From an uncultured Chlorobiales bacterium (GTDB lineage: Bacteria > Bacteroidota > Chlorobiia > Chlorobiales > Chlorobiaceae), in the NCBI GenBank assembly GCA_903929135.1, contig CAIYTH010000054.1, positions 1 to 36,895 of the forward strand: a stretch of 36,895 nucleotides of DNA. The letters run 5' to 3'. Under the pieces are notes generated by a model. It ran no database searches, was not told the origin of the DNA, and saw only the letters and a program-made list of their open reading frames with translations. This document shows, in pieces, positions 17,123-24,511 of this stretch; positions within the stretch are counted from its first letter, which is position 1; each line of letters starts with the position of its first letter. A program made the position numbers and the translations under genes.

Positions 17123-17518
17123 TCATTCGAACTCGATCAGGGCCTGGCCGCTTTTCACCGCCTCTCCGACGGTGGCAAGAATTTTTTTGACGGTACCGGC
17201 GGCATGGGCCGTGATGTTCGTCTCCATCTTCATCGCTTCCAGCACCACCAGCAGGTCGTTCACCTGAAGCTGCTGGCCTGCCTGGACATTGATGCGCTGA
17301 ACGATTCCTGCGATCGGGCTGCGGCAGACCTTCTCATCGGGCAAACCGTCATGAGGGGCCGGAGCTGCCTGGGGCCGGGGCGGCGGCGGTATCGACGGTC
17401 CGGACTGTATCGTCGAGGTCGGAGCGGGAAATGTTGCCGGCATCCGGACCTCCTCGCCTTCAACCACCTCCACGTCCACCACATATTTCTTCCCGTCTAT
17501 GGTCAACATCAATTGCAC
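17123..17518 (-). CDS. Biotin carboxyl carrier protein (1.3S-like)
   Basis: A 131-residue biotin carrier. Residues 1-25 form a short N-terminal segment (LTIDGKKYVVDVEVVEGEE), 28-62 a flexible Pro/Ala linker, and 65-131 the biotinyl domain with EAMKMET and biotinylated Lys97. The layout and size match the 1.3S subunit of propionibacterial transcarboxylase (123 residues) and decarboxylase gamma/carrier subunits. It ferries the carboxyl group between the 5S-like and 12S-like enzymes encoded upstream on the same strand. It is the last gene of that cluster, separated from the preceding 65-residue gene by 11 bases. Confidence 0.93.
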   Translation of the reverse strand: MQLMLTIDGKKYVVDVEVVEGEEVRMPATFPAPTSTIQSGPSIPPPPRPQAAPAPHDGLPDEKVCRSPIAGIVQRINVQAGQQLQVNDLLVVLEAMKMETNITAHAAGTVKKILATVGEAVKSGQALIEFE

Positions 17519-17529
17519 GGCTTGTCTCC

Positions 17530-17727
17530 TTATTTAGTGGGGGTGGTAGTGGTAGTGCTGAAGGTGTGGGACGACTGGATGGAGACCCGCCCAAGCTGTG
17601 ACCAGGAGCTCGGTCCCTGGTCGATGATGAAACGCGCCCGGCGGATCCTGACGTTTTTCCCGAGATAGGCCGCGATGGCGGCCGACATGATCATCAGGAG
17701 TTCGGGGGTGATTTCTGGTTCGGTCAT
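17530..17727 (-). CDS. Small protein of the carboxyltransferase cluster
   Basis: A 65-residue protein starting MTEPEITPELLMIM. It has an Ala-rich amphipathic helix (IMSAAIAAYLG), a basic stretch (KNVRIRRARFI), then SWSQLGRVSIQSS and a Thr-rich tail. This pattern resembles the soluble part of small OadG-like or delta-type subunits found beside biotin-dependent decarboxylases and carboxylases, but there is no membrane helix. The gene sits between the 12S-like gene (19 bases away) and the biotin carrier (11 bases away) on the same strand, so it is surely part of the operon. An assembly or scaffold role in the complex is inference. Confidence 0.75.
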   Translation of the reverse strand: MTEPEITPELLMIMSAAIAAYLGKNVRIRRARFIIDQGPSSWSQLGRVSIQSSHTFSTTTTTPTK

Positions 17728-17746
17728 GGATGGTTCGGAGATTGGT

Positions 17747-19291
17747 TTACAGGGGAATAAGGCCATGTTTTTTCTGCGGCCTGAACTCCCGTTTGGAATG
17801 GAGGACATCGAGCGCCATGGCCAGATAGCGGCGCGTCTCTGCCGGTTCGATGATGTCGTCTGCCTGCAGGCGGGCCGCGGCTGCATACGGCGTCGCGAAG
17901 GTGCTTCGATACTCTGCACCCAGCTCTTTCCTGCGAGCCACAGGGTCGGAAGCTTTGTTGAGTTCGTCCCTGAAAATGATATCCACGGCCCCGTCCGCAC
18001 CCATGACGGCGACTTCAGCCGAAGGCCAGCAGATGACCCGGTCGGCGTCAAGATCCTTGCTGCACATGGCGAGGTAGGCCCCTCCATAGGCTTTTCTGAG
18101 GATCACCGTTATTTTCGGCACGGTCGATGCGGAATAGGCGAAAAGCATCTTGGCGCCATGCCGGATGATACCGCCATACTCCTGTTCCACGCCGGGAAGG
18201 AATCCGGGGACGTCGACCAGGGTGACTATCGGGATGTTGAATGCATTGCAGAAGCGGATGAAGCGGGCGGCCTTGTCCGAGGCATTGATGTCGAGCACAC
18301 CGGCCATGACGCAGGGCTGGTTGGCCACGACGCCGATCGACCTGCCCTGGATGCGCGCAAAGCCGATGACAAGGTTGGGAGCAAAGGATGCCTGGACCTC
18401 CATGAAATCGCCGTGGTCCATCAGGTGTCCGATGACCTCCCGGATGTCGTAGCTCTGTTTCGGGTCAAGCGGGATGACAGAGTTCAGACCCTTGTCCGGC
18501 AGGATCACCTCTTCGGATTCGAAACGTGGCGGGTCCTCAAGGTTGTTGGAGGGGAGGAACGAGAGCAGGCGTTTGCAGATGGCGACCGCGTCGAGGTCGT
18601 CTTCGGCAATGAAATGAACCACTCCGGAGTTGTTCATCTGTGCTACCGGTCCTCCGAGCTCCTCGGAGCTCACCTCTTCACCGGTTACCGCCTTGATGAC
18701 CGAGGGCCCGGTGATGAACATGCGTGCCGCCTTCGTCTGGATGATGAAATCGGTCAGTGCCGGACTGTAGGCCGCACCGCCCGCGCAGGGGCCGCAGATC
18801 AGGGATATCTGGGGCACGACGCCTGAAAGCATGACGTTGTTGTAGAAGATCCTGCCATAGCCGGAGAGGCTGTCGATGCCCTCCTGGATGCGTGCGCCGC
18901 CCGAATCGTTGATGAACACGAAGGGGGAGCCGGTCTTCTGCGACAACTGCATCATCTGCACGATTTTCGCGCAGTGCACTTCACCGGCAGATCCTCCGCC
19001 GACCGTGAAATCCTGGCTGGCCAGATGCACCAGCCTCCCGTCGATGCTTCCGGCTCCGGTAACGACACCGTCTGCCGCCATTTTTTTCCCCTGCATCCCG
19101 AAATTGGTGCCGCGGTGTTCGGCGAAAAGCCCCACCTCCTGGAAACTGTCCTGGTCAAGCAGTGCTGCGACGCGTTCGCGGGCCGTCAGGCTCCCTGCTG
19201 CGTGCTGTTTGTCGATACGCTTCTGTCCGCCTCCGAGCTGCAGCTCATCTTTTCGCTTGTTCAGTTCCTGTACGATCTGATCGATATTCAT
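17747..19291 (-). CDS. Acyl-CoA carboxyltransferase, 12S/MmdA-like
   Basis: A 514-residue carboxyltransferase of the methylmalonyl-CoA decarboxylase alpha / propionyl-CoA carboxylase beta family; the transcarboxylase 12S subunit has a similar length. Typical segments: GGGQKRIDKQHAAGSLTARE at the N-terminus, LASQDFTVGGGSAGE, INDSGGARIQEG, ICGPCAGGAAYSPA with the oxyanion glycines, MFITGPSVIKAVTGE, LVDVPGFLPGVEQE, and KAYGGAYLAM near the second oxyanion hole. It moves the carboxyl group between methylmalonyl-CoA and biotin. The start is preceded by a GGAG sequence. It follows the 5S-like gene by 19 bases. Confidence 0.95.
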   Translation of the reverse strand: MNIDQIVQELNKRKDELQLGGGQKRIDKQHAAGSLTARERVAALLDQDSFQEVGLFAEHRGTNFGMQGKKMAADGVVTGAGSIDGRLVHLASQDFTVGGGSAGEVHCAKIVQMMQLSQKTGSPFVFINDSGGARIQEGIDSLSGYGRIFYNNVMLSGVVPQISLICGPCAGGAAYSPALTDFIIQTKAARMFITGPSVIKAVTGEEVSSEELGGPVAQMNNSGVVHFIAEDDLDAVAICKRLLSFLPSNNLEDPPRFESEEVILPDKGLNSVIPLDPKQSYDIREVIGHLMDHGDFMEVQASFAPNLVIGFARIQGRSIGVVANQPCVMAGVLDINASDKAARFIRFCNAFNIPIVTLVDVPGFLPGVEQEYGGIIRHGAKMLFAYSASTVPKITVILRKAYGGAYLAMCSKDLDADRVICWPSAEVAVMGADGAVDIIFRDELNKASDPVARRKELGAEYRSTFATPYAAAARLQADDIIEPAETRRYLAMALDVLHSKREFRPQKKHGLIPL

Positions 19292-19310
19292 GCTTCTCCG
19301 TTCTGGGGAT

Positions 19311-20870
19311 TTACTGGTAAGGGGCGACCGTCACCTTGTGCTGATGACCGCTCAGGGTAATCGAGTAGGTGATGGGTCCGGTGATGGCGCCCTGATGACC
19401 TTCGACAGGGTTCGTTTCAGATTCGCCGGTATCGGGATCTTTGCCGAGGTTGCGGGGGCCTTCGTGCCGTTCAGCGAAAAATTTCGGAGCCACCTGCGGG
19501 AACATGGCGTAGGTGAGGACATCTTCGTCCGTGCCGTTGCAGCCGGCCAGGGCGAGGGCCTCGGACCGGAGCTTGTCCCATTCGGGTTTCAGCAGGTCCG
19601 CCGGCCGGCAGGTGATCGGCTCCTTCTTTGCGTGGCTCCGGGCCATTTCTACGACCTCGGGATTCTTTTCGCCGGGCACGGCTCCGTAATAGCCGAGCAT
19701 GAGGTCGGCGAACTCGCCGGTCAGCACCGCGTAGCGGCCCATGAGTACGTTGAGCACCGCCTGGGTGCCGACGATCTGGCTGCTGGGAGTGACCAGGGGA
19801 ACGTATCCGGTGTCCCTGCGGACCAGCGGAATCTCCTCGAGGACCTCCTTCATCCGGTCCCCGGCACCCTGCTGCCTGAGCTGGCTTTCCATGTTTGAAA
19901 GCATGCCGCCGGGGATCTGGCTCTTGAAAATCTCCGTCTCGACGCCGGTTACCTGTGACTGGAATTCGTGATAACGTCGGAGGACGTTCGTGAAATGGTC
20001 CTTGACCTGCCTGATCCGTTCAGGATCGACCCTTGTCGTGTAGCCGGTGCCATCCAGCATTTCGATGACGCTCTCCGTGGGATTGTGCCCGGGTCCGAGG
20101 CTCAAGGTGCTGATGGCCGTGTCCACGCAGTCCACACCGGCCTCGATCGCCTTCATCAGGCTGACCATGGTGACGCCGGTCGTCGCATGGACATGGAGAT
20201 GTACCCTGAGGTCCGGCCCGCAAGCCTCCTTGATGCCTTTGACCAGGTCGTATGCGGCCTGCGGCTTGATCAGGGCGGCCATGTCCTTGATGCAGATGGA
20301 GTCGACCCCCATCTCCTGCAGTCGACGGGCCTGTTCGACAAAGAGCGCTGTGGTGTGGATCGGGCTGACGGTGTAGGAGATGGTTCCCTGTGCGTGACCA
20401 CCCGCTTTTCTGACCGCCCGGACCGATGTCTCGATATTGCGCAGGTCGTTGAGCGCATCGAAGATGCGGAATACATCGATGCCGTTTTCAGCCGACTTCC
20501 CGCAGAATCGTTCCACCACCTCATCCTGATAATGGCGGTATCCGAGAAGGTTCTGTCCCCGTAGCAGCATCTGCAGCGGAGTTTTGGGCATGAGCTTCCT
20601 GAAGGTGCGCAACCGTTCCCAGGGGTCCTCGTTGAGGTAACGGATGCAGGAGTCGTAGGTTGCTCCTCCCCAGCACTCGATCGACCAGTAGCCTGCATCG
20701 TCGAGATCCTTGCAGGCGCCGGTCATGTCCTCTATTCCCAGCCTGGTGGCGATCAGGCTCTGGTGCGCGTCCCGAAGGGCGAGTTCCGTAATGTCAATGA
20801 TCCGGTCGATGATTTCTCCGTTTTCTTGATGTTGAACAGGCGAAGTCGTCTGTTGTCGGGAAATGCCTGT
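19311..20870 (-). CDS. Pyruvate/oxaloacetate carboxyltransferase, 5S-like (PycB/OadA family; start unclear)
   Basis: About 500-520 residues; transfers a carboxyl group between biotin and pyruvate. Motifs: ITELALRDAHQSL with the metal-binding Asp, GYWSIECWGGATYD, LLRGQNLLGYRHY, DVFRIFDALND, SICIKDMA with the Lys that is carbamylated in the family, and HLHVHATTG with metal-binding His residues. There is no C-terminal biotin domain, and the length matches the transcarboxylase 5S subunit. The start is odd. The frame is open back to a stop at 20871-20873 but contains no ATG, GTG or TTG before the DAHQSL motif. The first ATG (20726) would remove that essential motif. Either a rare start codon is used, or a base is missing near 20817-20822: an upstream frame reads NIKKTEK, and one extra A would join it to IIDRIIDITEL. 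Confidence 0.85.
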   Translation of the reverse strand, partial: TGISRQQTTSPVQHQENGEIIDRIIDITELALRDAHQSLIATRLGIEDMTGACKDLDDAGYWSIECWGGATYDSCIRYLNEDPWERLRTFRKLMPKTPLQMLLRGQNLLGYRHYQDEVVERFCGKSAENGIDVFRIFDALNDLRNIETSVRAVRKAGGHAQGTISYTVSPIHTTALFVEQARRLQEMGVDSICIKDMAALIKPQAAYDLVKGIKEACGPDLRVHLHVHATTGVTMVSLMKAIEAGVDCVDTAISTLSLGPGHNPTESVIEMLDGTGYTTRVDPERIRQVKDHFTNVLRRYHEFQSQVTGVETEIFKSQIPGGMLSNMESQLRQQGAGDRMKEVLEEIPLVRRDTGYVPLVTPSSQIVGTQAVLNVLMGRYAVLTGEFADLMLGYYGAVPGEKNPEVVEMARSHAKKEPITCRPADLLKPEWDKLRSEALALAGCNGTDEDVLTYAMFPQVAPKFFAERHEGPRNLGKDPDTGESETNPVEGHQGAITGPITYSITLSGHQHKVTVAPYQ

Positions 20871-21292
20871 TCATGGCGGGCACTGTTTTCGCGAACTGGA
20901 CCTTTCGTCAAATTCCGAGTAACGTGAACCACTCCCCAGGCACTCCGGGTTCCCGATGGCCGACCATCAAAGGCCACCCGGACTCTTATATATCTTATAA
21001 ATTATTTTTTGAAAAAGACCTATTTCATTTGAATCGGGATCATGTTTCCTTTGTGAATTTCTTGCGAAATCTCATTTTGCTTCGCATTCTGTGTTCGTCG
21101 CCCTCATGCAAGGGGCATTGAAACCCGAATGCGAGTGCCTTCAGGTAGCTGAACGGCCTCTCCATATTCGGAAAGCATCGGGAAATTACAAGGCGGTCCG
21201 GCACTCCGCGATGCGAAGTGGCTTGATCGGCCAGCTGACGGCAGCGTTCTGCCGGATATCGTTCATTCCGGGGCCGGTGAGGCCTGTCATCC
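20871..21292. promoter_or_regulatory. Divergent intergenic region, carboxyltransferase cluster / MFS gene
   Basis: About 420 bases between a minus-strand operon and a plus-strand gene. The AT-rich block at 20983-21012 (CTTATATATCTTATAAATT) is the best promoter candidate for the minus-strand operon and resembles the blocks before the kinase genes. A small inverted GGCC motif flanks it at 20960-20977. The MFS-proximal part has no clear promoter or ribosome site. No gene is seen. Confidence 0.35.
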
Positions 21293-22510
21293 ATGAATAT
21301 TCTGCTTGAGGCAAACCGCTCTTTTCTTAAACTGCTGCTGTTCCGCATCCTGATTGTTCTTGCCTATCAGGTGATCGCGGTGGTGGCGGGCTGGCATATG
21401 TACCAGCTCACGCACGATCTCCTGGCGCTCGGCCTGATCGGCCTTGCCGAGGTCATTCCTTACTTCTCGTTCGCACTGATCGCCGGACATGCCATCGACC
21501 ACTACTCCAGGAAATTGTTCGGAGTCGTTGCCTGCCTGCTTCTCGTACTCAATGCACTGACGCTTGCCGCAGTCTCTGCTGGGTGGATAGCCGGGAACCC
21601 TTCAATGCTTATCTACGGTGCCATCGCCATCGGCGGGATTGCCCGCGCATTCATCAGCCCGTCCTACAGCGCCCTGTTCGCACTGATCCTGCCGCGCAAT
21701 CAATACGCACGAGCCGCGGGCATCGGCAGTTCGGTGTTTCAGCTGGGCCTGGTCGTCGGGCCGGCTCTGGGTGGCATCATGGTCGGATATCTGGGCAAGA
21801 CGGCGAGTTACATCGCGGCTGCGCTTTTTTCGCTGTGTGCCGCTGTTTTCCTTTTTTCAATCCGAATCGATGAGCCCCGTGCGGGAGAGAGCACCCCGGT
21901 TTTCCGGAGCATCGCCGAAGGTTTCCGGTTCGTGTTCGGCAACCAGATCGTACTCGGGGCGCAGTCGCTGGACATGTTCGCCGTCCTGTTCGGCGGTGCG
22001 GTGTCGATGTTGCCAGCCTTCATCCACGATGTCTTTCACTACGGTCCCGAGGGACTTGGTGTTCTTCGGGCTGCGCCGGCCATCGGCGGGATGACGACAG
22101 CAATGTTCCTTGCGCGACATCCGATCAGGTTCAACAACGGTCGATGGCTGCTCGGCGCAGTCGCCGGGTTCGGTCTCTCCATCATCGCCTTCGCATTGTC
22201 TTCAGGTTTCTGGATCGCCGCCTTCCTGCTGCTGCTTTCTGGTGTCTGCGACGGCATATCCGTGGTGACGAGGGTCACCATCATGCAATTGGTGACTCCT
22301 GATGCGATCCGTGGACGGGTTTCGGCCATCAACGGCCTCTTCATCGGTTCCTCAAACGAACTCGGCGCGTTCGAGTCAGGCCTGGCGGCACGCTGCATGG
22401 GTCTTGTGCCCTCCGTGGTCTTCGGCGGCGCCATGACGCTCGCCGTTGTGGCCGCCACAGCGGTGTTCGCCCCCAGGCTCCGTCGCCTGGAGATCAGGCA
22501 CCTTGACTGA
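21293..22510 (+). CDS. MFS exporter (EntS-like, MFS_3 type)
   Basis: A 405-residue inner-membrane transporter with about twelve membrane helices in two bundles. The first loop has GLIGLAEVIPYF and AGHAIDHYSRK, the MFS motif A position; the sixth helix region has GSSVFQLGLVVGPALGGIM, the motif C pattern of exporters. The middle loop contains PVFRSIAEGFRFVFGNQIVLG, typical of the MFS_3 / EntS group that exports siderophores and drugs. The substrate is unknown. Its stop lies 35 bases from the stop of the converging rhodanese gene. The ATG at 21293 lacks a strong ribosome site. Confidence 0.88.
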   Translation: MNILLEANRSFLKLLLFRILIVLAYQVIAVVAGWHMYQLTHDLLALGLIGLAEVIPYFSFALIAGHAIDHYSRKLFGVVACLLLVLNALTLAAVSAGWIAGNPSMLIYGAIAIGGIARAFISPSYSALFALILPRNQYARAAGIGSSVFQLGLVVGPALGGIMVGYLGKTASYIAAALFSLCAAVFLFSIRIDEPRAGESTPVFRSIAEGFRFVFGNQIVLGAQSLDMFAVLFGGAVSMLPAFIHDVFHYGPEGLGVLRAAPAIGGMTTAMFLARHPIRFNNGRWLLGAVAGFGLSIIAFALSSGFWIAAFLLLLSGVCDGISVVTRVTIMQLVTPDAIRGRVSAINGLFIGSSNELGAFESGLAARCMGLVPSVVFGGAMTLAVVAATAVFAPRLRRLEIRHLD

Positions 22511-22545
22511 CGGCCTCGTTCAGGACAAGCAGCACGCAACCCGGA

Positions 22546-22920
22546 TCATGACCTCATGTTGAACATCCGCAGCAACCAGTATATAGGGTTTTGTTTCGGC
22601 TTTCTTATGACCGGCAGTCCGTCCTTCTCCCAGCGGGTGATGCCGTACTGCATGTTGATCACTTTGCGATACCCGTGATCCGCCAGAAAACGGGCAGCAA
22701 TCAGGCTTCGGTTGCCGCTGTTGCAGGCGATGATCGCCTGACGGTCAGCAGGGATCTCCCTGAAACGCTCTTCAAGCCTGTTGAGAGGAAGCAGCAGGAC
22801 TTCGGGGAGATCGAATGATTTTTTCGCGACCTCTTGTGGCTGGCGGACATCGACCAGCAATACCCCTTTTTTTATCATGGCGTGAGCGGCAGTCGGGCTG
22901 ATCTCTTTGATCTTGATCAT
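22546..22920 (-). CDS. Single-domain rhodanese-like sulfurtransferase
   Basis: About 124 residues. The rhodanese fold is visible: LLVDVRQPQEVAK near the start, LPEVLLLPLNRLEERF, the active-site loop IIACNSGNRSLIAA with the catalytic Cys, and GYRKVINMQYGITRWEKDGLPV at the end. It moves sulfane sulfur from thiosulfate or persulfides to an acceptor. The C-terminus ends with an aromatic, possibly membrane-associating tail (YWLLRMF). The ATG at 22956 would add 12 residues; I prefer 22920, where the domain begins. A palindrome of CsoR/CstR type lies about 95 bases upstream, which fits sulfide or persulfide control. Confidence 0.88.
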   Translation of the reverse strand: MIKIKEISPTAAHAMIKKGVLLVDVRQPQEVAKKSFDLPEVLLLPLNRLEERFREIPADRQAIIACNSGNRSLIAARFLADHGYRKVINMQYGITRWEKDGLPVIRKPKQNPIYWLLRMFNMRS

Positions 22921-23013
22921 GTTGTTTCTTGCGCATTGGATTGTACAGCTCGTCATACGCTGAAGCAGGCCGCTTCAGGATGATCGACCGTCGATGTCTT
23001 TTCCTGTATACCT

Positions 23014-23030
23014 ATACCCCGTATGGGTAT
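23014..23030. promoter_or_regulatory. Candidate CsoR/CstR-family operator
   Basis: ATACCC (23014-23019) and GGGTAT (23025-23030) form a perfect inverted repeat with a 5-base spacer. CsoR-family repressors, including the persulfide sensor CstR, bind sites of the ATACCC-N-GGGTAT type. It lies upstream of the minus-strand rhodanese gene and also about 210 bases upstream of arsR. No CsoR-family repressor is encoded in the window. Assignment rests on the motif and gene context. Confidence 0.45.
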
Positions 23031-23201
23031 TAATAGTACGAAATATCCTTCAAAGAACAGCAGTTTATCTGTTCCTGATGTTGCCGGCGTGACGGTCAGC
23101 TCAGGAGTTCATCCGGAAGCAGCCCTGAATGCGGGAAGCTTTTGAACGCGAATGTGTCGTCTTTGAAAACTTTTCTTCCGGCATGGAGGTTTTTCTTGTA
23201 T

Positions 23202-23235
23202 GATATTTCAACTATTCAACAAATTTTGTAATATC
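23202..23235. promoter_or_regulatory. Candidate ArsR operator/promoter of the ars operon
   Basis: Immediately before arsR there is an AT-rich segment with GATATT (23202-23207) and AATATC (23230-23235) as inverted arms, enclosing a direct repeat of TTCAAC (23207-23212 and 23215-23220). ArsR repressors bind AT-rich dyads overlapping their own promoter. The site ends 5 bases before the arsR start codon. Precise contacts are unknown. Confidence 0.4.
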
Positions 23236-23240
23236 GGGGC

Positions 23241-23633
23241 ATGAACAAAATATCAGCCATCACGATTTTCGAATCGCTTTCATCTTCAGTGCGCCTGGAT
23301 GTCTATCGTCTGCTCATCAGGAGAGGCACTGAAGGCATGGTCGCAGGCGAGATAGCCTCGACGCTTGACGTGCCGTCGACAAACCTCTCGTTTCACCTGA
23401 AAGCGCTGACACACGCGGGTCTTGTCAACGTCGAGCAGGAGGGGCGTTTCCAGCGCTACCGTGCCAGCCTTCCGCTGATGCTGGATCTTATCGCCTATCT
23501 CACCGATGAATGCTGCGGAGGCAAGCCTGAAACGTGCGGGGATTTCAGTGGTGTGGCAATCTGTCCCCAGTGTTCTGAAACCTCACCGGGGGCCAGTGAA
23601 GGCAAGGGAACAACAAACAATACAGCTTCATGA
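23241..23633 (+). CDS. arsR: ArsR arsenic-responsive repressor
   Basis: A 130-residue winged-helix repressor. The DNA-binding part is MVAGEIASTLDVPSTNLSFHLKALTHAGLV (about 33-62, read in two halves around the turn), with the wing VEQEGRFQRYRA. The arsenite site is not in the recognition helix as in plasmid R773. Instead Cys91, Cys92 and Cys99 lie in the C-terminal helix (DECCGGKPETC), like the Acidithiobacillus ferrooxidans type. Two further Cys (108, 111) follow. It binds the operator upstream and is released by As(III). Its stop overlaps the arsC start (ATGA), so the operon is translationally coupled. Confidence 0.95.
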   Translation: MNKISAITIFESLSSSVRLDVYRLLIRRGTEGMVAGEIASTLDVPSTNLSFHLKALTHAGLVNVEQEGRFQRYRASLPLMLDLIAYLTDECCGGKPETCGDFSGVAICPQCSETSPGASEGKGTTNNTAS

Positions 23634-24127
23634 ACATCCTTTTTCTCTGTACAGGCAACTCGTGCCGTTCGATACTCGGTGAAGCCACCTTCAACCATCT
23701 TGCCCCATCGGGCTGGACGGCCATGAGCGCCGGAAGCAAGCCCGCAGGGCACCTCCATCCTCGCTCGATCGCTCTTCTCCGGCGTGAAGGGATTTCTGTC
23801 GCCGGATACCACAGCAAGTCATGGGACCATCTCCCGCTTACCCCGGACATCGTTATCACCGTCTGCTCGAACGCGGCGGGTGAGACATGCCCGGCATATC
23901 TCGGTCCGGTATTGCGAGCCCACTGGGGAGTTGAGGACCCGGCCCAGGCGACCGGCACCGATGAGGAGATCGATGCGGCTTTCATGAGCGCCTACACCAT
24001 CCTGCGCGCCCGCATCGAAGCGTTCCTGGCGCTGCCGCTCGAGGAGCTGAAAACAGACCCTGAACGTCTGAAGATCGAACTCGATCGTATCGGCACGCTT
24101 TTGCCATCAACTTCATTTCAAGGTTAA
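23630..24127 (+). CDS. arsC: Arsenate reductase, low-molecular-weight phosphatase type
   Basis: A 165-residue enzyme reducing arsenate to arsenite. The phosphatase P-loop is CTGNSCRS (Cys7, Cys12, Arg13). Redox cysteines follow at 79 and 87 in VCSNAAGETCP. HWGVEDPAQATGT is the conserved Asp-containing loop. This layout is the thioredoxin-linked (or related thiol-linked) class, not the glutaredoxin ArsC of plasmid R773. Co-translated with arsR through an ATGA overlap; arsD starts 13 bases downstream. Confidence 0.95.
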   Translation: MNILFLCTGNSCRSILGEATFNHLAPSGWTAMSAGSKPAGHLHPRSIALLRREGISVAGYHSKSWDHLPLTPDIVITVCSNAAGETCPAYLGPVLRAHWGVEDPAQATGTDEEIDAAFMSAYTILRARIEAFLALPLEELKTDPERLKIELDRIGTLLPSTSFQG

Positions 24128-24140
24128 TCGGAGATTCATC

Positions 24141-24497
24141 ATGCAGAAAATACAGGTATTTGAACCCGCCCTTTGCTGCAGTACCGGTGTGTGCGGCGTG
24201 GATGTCGACCAGACGCTCGTTACCTTCACGGCTGATGTGAACTGGGCCAGGCAGAACGGCGTCCCGGTGGAGCGCGTCAACCTCGCCCAGGAGCCCCTGG
24301 CCTTTGCAGACAATACGAATGTCAGGGAGTTGCTCGAGCGTACCGGACAGGAGTCCCTGCCCCTTACCCTCGTCGGTGGAGATATCGTCCTGGTCGGCAC
24401 CTACCCGTCTCGTGCGGATCTGGCCCGCTGGTCCGGCGTTGCTCTGACGACTGCGCCACAAACGCAGAGCTGTTGCACGGGGAAGAACTGCTGCTGA
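24141..24497 (+). CDS. arsD: ArsD arsenite metallochaperone
   Basis: A 118-residue cytosolic chaperone passing As(III) to ArsA. The essential cysteines Cys12, Cys13 and Cys18 are in PALCCSTGVCG, and two more vicinal pairs close the protein (SCCTGKNCC, 111-112 and 117-118), as in R773 ArsD. The core follows the family: TADVNWARQNG, VNLAQEPLAFADN, LPLTLVGGDIV. GGAG lies 9 bases before the ATG. The arsA start follows closely after the stop. Confidence 0.95.
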   Translation: MQKIQVFEPALCCSTGVCGVDVDQTLVTFTADVNWARQNGVPVERVNLAQEPLAFADNTNVRELLERTGQESLPLTLVGGDIVLVGTYPSRADLARWSGVALTTAPQTQSCCTGKNCC

Positions 24498-24511
24498 AAA
24501 GGATGATGCCA

